A stretch of DNA of 64,000 nucleotides. Origin: Natronomonas aquatica (GTDB taxonomy: Archaea; Halobacteriota; Halobacteria; Halobacteriales; Haloarculaceae). Positions 59,041 through 64,000 of this stretch are shown piece by piece. The position numbers and the translations under genes are program-made. Below the pieces are notes generated by a model. It was given only the letters and a program-made list of their open reading frames with translations. It searched no databases and was not told the DNA's origin. Every line of letters begins with the position of its first letter. Position 1 is the stretch's first letter. The stretch covers positions 1-64,000 of the forward strand of contig NZ_JAHLKM010000006.1 of NCBI RefSeq assembly GCF_024449025.1, in the 5' to 3' direction.

Positions 59041-59544
59041 ATGAGAGAAATCAGCCGACGCAGGTTCGTACTGGCGACAGGTGCTGTAGCCGCGACGGGC
59101 GCCCTCGCCGGGTGTAGCGGGAACGGAAACGGCGGCAACGGAAACGGAAACGGCGGCAACGGAAACGGCAACGGCGGTGGCGGTCCCACAGGTACCGCCG
59201 AGACGTACCTCAGCGACAACGAGGCCAACACCTACGAGAGCGTGCAGGACATGACCGGTGAGAGCGAGGTCACCGTCAGTGTCGGTGCCGGCGACAGCGG
59301 CTTCGCGTTCGAGCCCGCCGGGATCACCGTCGATGCCGGAACGACTGTCGTCTGGGAGTGGACCGGTAATGGCGGCGGTCACAACGTCTCCGCGGAGGAG
59401 GACAGCGACTTCGAGTTCGAGAGCGAGCGGACCGACGAGGAGGGCTTCACCTTCGAGCAGACCTTCGAGGAGTCGGGCGCCGCGCTGTACGTCTGTGTCC
59501 CCCACCGCGCACAGGGGATGTACGGCGCCGTCGCTGTCGAATAA
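59041..59544 (+). CDS. Halocyanin (type I blue copper protein)
   Basis: This 167-residue electron carrier is anchored outside the membrane. A Tat and lipobox signal SRRRFVLATGAVAATGALAGC (Cys25) is followed by a Gly-Asn repeat spacer (26-48) and a plastocyanin-like domain. Copper ligands are visible as His in GGGHNVS and Cys-His-Met in CVPHRAQGM near the C terminus. It may accept electrons from quinol oxidases or dehydrogenases. The exported GMC enzyme nearby is one candidate donor, by proximity only. Confidence 0.93.
   Translation: MREISRRRFVLATGAVAATGALAGCSGNGNGGNGNGNGGNGNGNGGGGPTGTAETYLSDNEANTYESVQDMTGESEVTVSVGAGDSGFAFEPAGITVDAGTTVVWEWTGNGGGHNVSAEEDSDFEFESERTDEEGFTFEQTFEESGAALYVCVPHRAQGMYGAVAVE
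59109..59184 (+). repeat. GGN/AAC-rich tandem repeat coding for a Gly-Asn linker
   Basis: Repeats of GGAAACGGCAACGG type encode the (GN)n spacer of halocyanin. A shorter spacer of the same kind occurs in the iron-binding lipoprotein at 49435-49470. Both are surface-anchor linkers and may vary between strains. Confidence 0.5.
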
Positions 59545-59596
59545 CGCCGAGCAGTAACCCGCGCAGTTTTTACTACTCGCTCGCCTACCCGCCGGT

Positions 59597-60184
59597 GTGA
59601 AGCGAGTCACGGACCGCGTCTCGAACCCCTTCGGAATGCGTGCCCCCGGGGAACCGGCGGTCTACGGCTACGGCGACGCGAACGCGGACTTTCACGTCAT
59701 CGGGCGGGACGCCGAGACCCACGGCGGGGCCGAGACGGGCGTCCCGTTCACCGGTTCGCTGGCCGGCGAGCGGATCCAGTCGGTTCTCTATCGGGTCGGG
59801 CTCGCCGCCGAACCGTACAACGACGCCCCCGACCTCGAGAACTGCTATCTGTCGTATGTCCGGATCTCGCCCGGCGATCCGGCGGATCTCGAACGCTACA
59901 TCGACGCCGAACTCCGGGCGCTGAACGCCCACATCCTGCTTCCGGTCGGGGGCGAACCCCTTTCGTACGTCCTCTCGGAGTTCACCACACAGGCCCGACG
60001 GCTCCCGGCGGATTCGACACGCCTGCACGCCTCGGAGATCCGTGGACGGGGGTTTCTGGTCGTCCCGGTGCGGGAGCCCGCCGAGTGGGAGCCGGGCGAC
60101 GAGGCGGCGCTCGTCGAACGACTCGGGGCGCTTTTGAACAGCGACTACCGCCAGACGAAGGGCGTCGCGACGCGGATCGGATAG
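59597..60184 (+). CDS. Uracil-DNA glycosylase superfamily protein
   Basis: In this 195-residue protein, DFHVIGRDAETHGGAETGVPFTGS (about 31-53) resembles motif 1 of the UDG superfamily, and HILLPVGGEPLSYVL and the C-terminal region complete the fold pattern. The catalytic Asp/Asn position is not the usual GEAPG-type. It may thus be a diverged haloarchaeal member, and activity on uracil is uncertain. The frame begins with GTG at 59597, with few alternatives. Confidence 0.75.
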   Translation: MKRVTDRVSNPFGMRAPGEPAVYGYGDANADFHVIGRDAETHGGAETGVPFTGSLAGERIQSVLYRVGLAAEPYNDAPDLENCYLSYVRISPGDPADLERYIDAELRALNAHILLPVGGEPLSYVLSEFTTQARRLPADSTRLHASEIRGRGFLVVPVREPAEWEPGDEAALVERLGALLNSDYRQTKGVATRIG

Positions 60185-60239
60185 CGATCTCGGTGTGCGG
60201 TGAACAGGATATTTACTCGCGGCCCGTCTGTTTCGACGC

Positions 60240-60706
60240 ATGGAGGATACGCCCGAAAACGACGTCACCGCGGAACCGCCCGAGAGCCCGATCCATACGG
60301 TCGGGACCGACCACATGACCGTCATGGGCGGGGACGCGGCGAGTACGATCGCCTTCCACCGGGATCTGCTCGGCATGCCTCTGGTGCTCGAGCAGCCGAA
60401 CCTCGATGCGCCGGAGCTGACGCATCTGTTTTTCGACACCGGCGACGGTCGGATCCTCACCTTCTTGGTCGGCGAGAACCGACCGACACGCCCCCACCGC
60501 GGGCCTGGCAACGTCCATCACCTGGCGTTCAGTATCGCCCCCGAGGAGTTCGAGGCGACGTGCTCGCCGTGGCCCACGAAAAGCGCGTCGAGGCCGGAGC
60601 CGGCTTTGTCGACGACGAACACATGCAGGCGGCCCTCTCGGAACTCGGGCTCGATCCCGAACCGCGCTTTTCGGGATCGGCACCGACCGGAAGAGGCGTA
60701 GAGTGA
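60240..60706 (+). pseudogene. Frameshifted VOC-family (glyoxalase-like) gene
   Basis: The first 105 codons encode a VOC/glyoxalase N-terminal module (VGTDHMTVMGGDAASTIAFHRDLLGMPLVLEQ, HLFFDTGDGRILTFL, GPGNVHHLAFSI). Near 60552-60560 the frame turns into Pro/Ser/Arg-rich shadow sequence. In another frame the sensible chain continues DVLAVAHEKRVEAGAGFVDDEHMQAALSELGLDPEPRF to the stop at 60704-60706. A 1-nt shift (or sequencing error) is the simplest explanation. The second half is also short and lacks the usual last VOC strands, so decay is likely. Confidence 0.65.
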
Positions 60707-60861
60707 AGCAGGCGAAGAAAACGTTTTCTCGCCCGGCGGGCACCAGTACCGTATATGGACTCGGCGTTCCACACGACGTTTTGTAGCCGCCCCGGTAGTC
60801 GGATAAAGACCCACCCATCGAGGACGGCCGGACGGGGCAACCGCACTCGAGGGGAACCCAC

Positions 60862-61878
60862 ATGACCGACCCGAAGCTGGGGTTCGAACTCGGCGTCGTC
60901 TCGCTCGGCGGTTCGGCCTTCGAAGGCGAAAACAGCGTCTACCTGCTCGGACTCGAACAGGGGGCAACGACGACGCTCGTCGACACCGGCGTCGGTGCCG
61001 ATCCGACCCGTCGGGATCTCAGGGCGGGGCTCGATCGGTACGGGGTGTCATTCGGGGAGATCGATCGGATCCTCCTGACACATTATCACGGCGATCACTC
61101 GGGGCTGGCGGGCGAGATACAGGCCGAAAGCGGCTGTCCGGTGTTCGTCCACGAGGCCGACGCGCCGCTCGTCGGGGGGGATCCCTCGGCGCTTTCGGAT
61201 CAGTCCGAACGGCTCCGGCGGTACATCGACGTCTGGGGGATGCCGGAGGACAGACAGGACGAACTCCTCTCGTTTCTGGACGCCTCGGACGTCACCGGGA
61301 GCCGCCCCGACGTGACGCCGTTTACTGCAGGCAAGACCTTCGAGGTCGGAAATATCGACCTCGAAGCGGTACACATGCCGGGGCATACGGTCGGACTGAC
61401 CGGGTACGCGTTCGACGGCGTCGACGGCGAGGAGGTCTTCAGCGGCGACGCGCTGTTGCCCTACTACACGCCGAACGTCGGCGGCGCCGACGTCCGCGTC
61501 GAGGGCGCGCTCGAGGCGTATCTGGACACGCTCAGTGGGATCATCGAGCGCGGATTCACGCGGGCCTGGCCGGGCCACCGCGGTCCGATCGTCGATCCCG
61601 CCGGGCGCGCCGCCGACATCGTCCACCACCACCGCGAACGGACCGAACGCGTGTTGGACGTACTGGCGTCGGGCCCGGCGACGCCCTGGGAGGTCAGCGC
61701 CGAACTGTTCGGCTCGCTGTCCTCGATCCACATCCTCCACGGCCCCGGCGAGGCCTTTGCCCATCTGGAACATCTCGAAGCCGCCGGGATCGTTTCGCGG
61801 GACGGACGAACCTTCGAACGCGTCGATCCCGATCCGGACCTCGATCCCCTGTTCCCGGACGTATCGGGTGCGGTCTGA
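60862..61878 (+). CDS. MBL-fold metallo-hydrolase
   Basis: This 338-residue beta-lactamase-fold protein has the zinc motif HYHGDH (His74-His79), further ligands in HMPGHTVG and SGDALLP, and the closing GHRGPI. The C-terminal 90 residues form a winged-helix-like segment (LASGPATPWEVSAELFG), as in LACTB2-like hydrolases. Substrate classes range from thioesters to nucleic acids, and none can be chosen here. It has its own upstream region (60707-60861). Confidence 0.9.
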   Translation: MTDPKLGFELGVVSLGGSAFEGENSVYLLGLEQGATTTLVDTGVGADPTRRDLRAGLDRYGVSFGEIDRILLTHYHGDHSGLAGEIQAESGCPVFVHEADAPLVGGDPSALSDQSERLRRYIDVWGMPEDRQDELLSFLDASDVTGSRPDVTPFTAGKTFEVGNIDLEAVHMPGHTVGLTGYAFDGVDGEEVFSGDALLPYYTPNVGGADVRVEGALEAYLDTLSGIIERGFTRAWPGHRGPIVDPAGRAADIVHHHRERTERVLDVLASGPATPWEVSAELFGSLSSIHILHGPGEAFAHLEHLEAAGIVSRDGRTFERVDPDPDLDPLFPDVSGAV

Positions 61879-61884
61879 CCTTTT

Positions 61885-62970
61885 TCAGGCCTTCGGGAAC
61901 CACACCCGGAACCGCGTCCCGGTCGGCGAGCGATCCCCGACCCCGACACGGCCGCCGTAGGACTCGACGAGCTTCCGGACGAGGTACAGCCCCAGCCCGT
62001 CGCCACCACTCTTGTCCGTCCGGACGCCCGGATCGAAGACGGATTCGCGGATCTGATCCGGGATCCCACGGCCGTCGTCGGCGATCTCGACGACGACGCC
62101 CTCCTCGGTCTCCGCCGCGGCGACGGCTATGGTGAGATCGTCGGGCGGATTGTGTGTCACGGCGTTGTCCAGGATGTTGTGAAACACCTCGTCGACGAAC
62201 TGGTTCGATTCGACGTATAGCCCGTCATCGATTCGGGTCCGAGTCTCGATTTCGGGGGCGTTGCTCTGGATCACACTCATCTGCTCCCGGAGAACCGTGG
62301 AGAGATCGACGGGTTCGAACTCTTCGTCGCCGGTTTCGGATTCTAACACGGCGTTGGCCGTCTCCAGGAGCCGTTCGATATCGGCCGACCGGTCCCGGAT
62401 GCCGGCGACCGGATCGACCCGGGAGTCGACCGCGGCAGGATCGACCGCCTCGGTGTACTCCGAGATCGCCATCAGGTGGTTCTGGATGTCGTGATCGAGC
62501 AGCCGCAACAGGAAGACGAGCGTCTCCTCGCGCTCGGCTTTCTCGGCGACCAGCCGCCGGTTCCGGACCGCCTGCCCACGGTTGAGCCCGACGAGGACGC
62601 CGGCCGCCGCCCCGACCGAGCTCACGATGACGAACTCGTTTAAGAACTCGAGTGTGACGACGCCGGCACTGAGCTCCGAGGCCGATCCCCAGACTGCGAG
62701 AAACCCCATCAGCGCCGCCCCGAACGCACACCGCTTTGCCGCGATCAGACACTCGTCGGTCGAGAGGTCACTCCGGTAGACGAGGATCCCGGACATGGTG
62801 AGGATGTAGCCGAAGAGGACGTGGACGACGACCCCGAGAACGAGCCGATGGAGCGAGGTCGTTCGGGGCCGATACAGGACGAACCACAGCGCGAGCCCGG
62901 CGGCCGCAAACGCTATCCCGAGCGTCCAGAGGAGTATCGCGACCTGCGATCGACGGCGGTTCTCAGACAT
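61885..62970 (-). CDS. Membrane sensor histidine kinase
   Basis: This 361-residue kinase has four N-terminal membrane helices (about 9-130). A phospho-acceptor region follows with the H-box LLRLLDHDIQNHL (His160). The HATPase_c domain has NILDNAVTHNPP (N box), DDGRGIPD (G1) and GGDGLGLYLVRKL (G2). The sensed signal is probably in the membrane, because there is no PAS or extracellular domain. No response-regulator gene is adjacent. The ATG at 62970 starts right before the first helix. Confidence 0.9.
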   Translation of the reverse strand: MSENRRRSQVAILLWTLGIAFAAAGLALWFVLYRPRTTSLHRLVLGVVVHVLFGYILTMSGILVYRSDLSTDECLIAAKRCAFGAALMGFLAVWGSASELSAGVVTLEFLNEFVIVSSVGAAAGVLVGLNRGQAVRNRRLVAEKAEREETLVFLLRLLDHDIQNHLMAISEYTEAVDPAAVDSRVDPVAGIRDRSADIERLLETANAVLESETGDEEFEPVDLSTVLREQMSVIQSNAPEIETRTRIDDGLYVESNQFVDEVFHNILDNAVTHNPPDDLTIAVAAAETEEGVVVEIADDGRGIPDQIRESVFDPGVRTDKSGGDGLGLYLVRKLVESYGGRVGVGDRSPTGTRFRVWFPKA

Positions 62971-63273
62971 CGATCGTGATCCCGGTCGGTCCCCCGAACG
63001 ATCTATGCCGAAATCGGCGGCGGCGGAGCGCATCCGGGTGGCCTGCGGCTCGGACCGTCGGGTAAGGGTACCCCGCCGGAGGCTGTCGGTCAGAGATAGC
63101 TCCCCGCATACATCGCAGTATCACACCGGAGGTCACCACTGTTCGGGTCGCTTCACGGACCGTTTCAGCGTTCGAAACGGACGGCTCGACGCCGGCCGTG
63201 CGTGCCGGCGGCACCGCGGCCGACATCGAGGGAGGGCGACAGTGTTTTATCCTCTCCCGATGTCGGTCGCAGT

Positions 63274-63417
63274 ATGCCACCGTCCGACGAAGCCGTCGAG
63301 ATCGACATCGCGTTCGACGACGGCCTGCTCGCCCGGATCGATCGCCTGTGTCACACCCCGGGATACGACACCCGCTCGGACGTCGTCGCGGCGGCGATCG
63401 AGGCCAAAGGCGAGTAG
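63274..63417 (+). CDS. Ribbon-helix-helix microprotein
   Basis: This 47-residue protein has an RHH pattern: strand AVEIDIAFDDGLLARIDRLCH, then YDTRSDVVAAAIEAKGE. The TATA-like TGTTTTATC (63243-63251) is 27 nt before the ATG, consistent with a leaderless mRNA. It may be a DNA-binding regulator or an antitoxin-like partner, but no toxin gene is next to it. Confidence 0.75.
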   Translation: MPPSDEAVEIDIAFDDGLLARIDRLCHTPGYDTRSDVVAAAIEAKGE

Positions 63418-63473
63418 CCGGGGCGCGCCGGACGACCCGTCAGGCATTTCTTCGGGCCGAATCAGCTACGTGT

Positions 63474-64000
63474 ATGGACCGAAAGCGGGCGATGACGAGC
63501 GTCGATCTCGCCGCATTGGTCGGTGAGTTACGCGAGTACACCGGCGCAGTCGTCGACAAGGCGTACCTCTACGGCGACGGTTTCGTCCGTCTGAAGATGC
63601 GCGATTACGATCGGGGGCGGGTCGAACTCGTCCTCGAAGTCGACGACCCCAAACGCGCCCACGTCGCCGCCCCCGAACACGTCCCCGACGCCCCCGGACG
63701 GCCACCGAACTTCGCGATGATGCTCAGAAACCGGATCGCCGGCGCGAACTTCGAGGGCGTCGAACAGTACGGCTTCGATCGTATCCTCACGTTCCGGTTC
63801 GAACGCGAGGACGCGACGACGCTGGTCGTCGTCGAGCTCTTCGGGGACGGCAACGTTGCCGTCCTGAACGAAGACCGGGAGGTCATCGACTGTCTCGAGA
63901 CCGTCCGGCTGAGTTCCCGGACAGTCGCCCCCGGCTCGCAGTACGGCTACCCGGAGGAGCGGTTCAGCCCCCTCGGTTGTGACTACAAAACGTTCGCCGC
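63474..64000 (+). CDS. rqcH: RqcH/NEMF ribosome quality-control protein (5' part, runs off the window)
   Basis: The first 175 residues are present and the gene continues beyond the window; full-length homologues are about 700 residues. The NFACT-N domain is recognisable from MTSVDLAALVGELREYTGAVVDKAYLYGDG, LKMRDYDRGRVELVLEV and AAPEHVPDAPGRPPNFAMMLRNRIAG. RqcH binds obstructed large ribosomal subunits and can add C-terminal tails to stalled chains. ATG at 63474 gives the usual N terminus; ATG at 63492 is also possible. Confidence 0.93.
   Translation, partial: MDRKRAMTSVDLAALVGELREYTGAVVDKAYLYGDGFVRLKMRDYDRGRVELVLEVDDPKRAHVAAPEHVPDAPGRPPNFAMMLRNRIAGANFEGVEQYGFDRILTFRFEREDATTLVVVELFGDGNVAVLNEDREVIDCLETVRLSSRTVAPGSQYGYPEERFSPLGCDYKTFA

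Noticed and set aside
59109-59184. Possible CRISPR-like repeat
   Set aside because: The repeats are short, contiguous and in frame, and encode the Gly-Asn linker of halocyanin; there are no spacers.

Overview
This is a haloarchaeal chromosome segment (class Halobacteria). The evidence is high GC, very acidic predicted proteins, many start codons placed about 25-28 nt downstream of an A/T-rich TATA-like box (leaderless genes), Tat-type twin-arginine lipoprotein signals, and archaeal marker genes: deoxyhypusine synthase, TrmY, Nop5-fibrillarin, TFS, archaeal CoaD, RqcH/NEMF, halocyanin, AglJ, and haloarchaeal glutamate-cysteine ligase. The genus cannot be fixed from sequence alone. There is no rRNA, no CRISPR array and no intact insertion sequence.

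Layout. (1) 1-1.25 kb: tRNA-Leu(CAA) with a nearby partial copy of its 3' end, a small conserved gene, and a broken remnant of a malate:quinone-oxidoreductase-like gene; this looks like an old integration or deletion scar. (2) 1.25-9.5 kb: a CorC/HlyC membrane protein, a membrane-fused spermidine-synthase-like protein, two convergent photolyase-family genes (CRY-DASH and the iron-sulfur type), zinc-ribbon microproteins, and deoxyhypusine synthase. (3) 9.6-13.2 kb: a redox operon with a Tat-exported four-cluster ferredoxin subunit, an NrfD-type quinone-interacting subunit and a small membrane protein, with no catalytic subunit in the window; a doubtful leaderless ORF with a strong hairpin precedes it. 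(4) 13.3-46.9 kb: mostly housekeeping genes, including ApbC/Mrp, GDH, TFS, a KaiC-like protein, beta-RFAP-synthase-like GHMP protein, IlvD, a GTPBP1-like GTPase, UDP-sugar dehydrogenase-TrmY, an APC permease with a Usp protein, a C45-family protein, an MFS transporter, a FAD disulfide oxidoreductase, a MutS-like ATPase, glutaredoxin, two divergent rhodaneses, Nop5-fibrillarin, GshA, CoaD and AglJ. (5) 46.9-58.3 kb: the most interesting part, described below. (6) 58.3-64 kb: a halocyanin, a UDG-superfamily protein, a frameshifted VOC gene, an MBL-fold hydrolase, a histidine kinase, a ribbon-helix-helix microprotein and the 5' part of rqcH.

The 46.9-58.3 kb locus carries six palindromes of the type TTTAGGC-N2-GCCTAAA or TTTAGG-N4-CCTAAA. 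They resemble the iron boxes bound by DtxR/IdeR/SirR/Idr repressors, and they sit at or just downstream of promoters. The genes behind them combine ferric-iron transport (a Tat lipoprotein of the FbpA type and a fused FbpB-type permease) with sugar chemistry: a flippase-like membrane protein, a GT75/RGP-family protein (the UDP-arabinose-mutase family), a GT39-type membrane glycosyltransferase, an NDP-sugar epimerase, a GT2 enzyme, and an exported GMC oxidoreductase with a Tat-signal small subunit of the gluconate-dehydrogenase type. No transporter ATPase is present. I infer an iron-starvation-induced system that couples surface glycan or sugar-acid production to ferric-iron capture; I know of no described system with this content.
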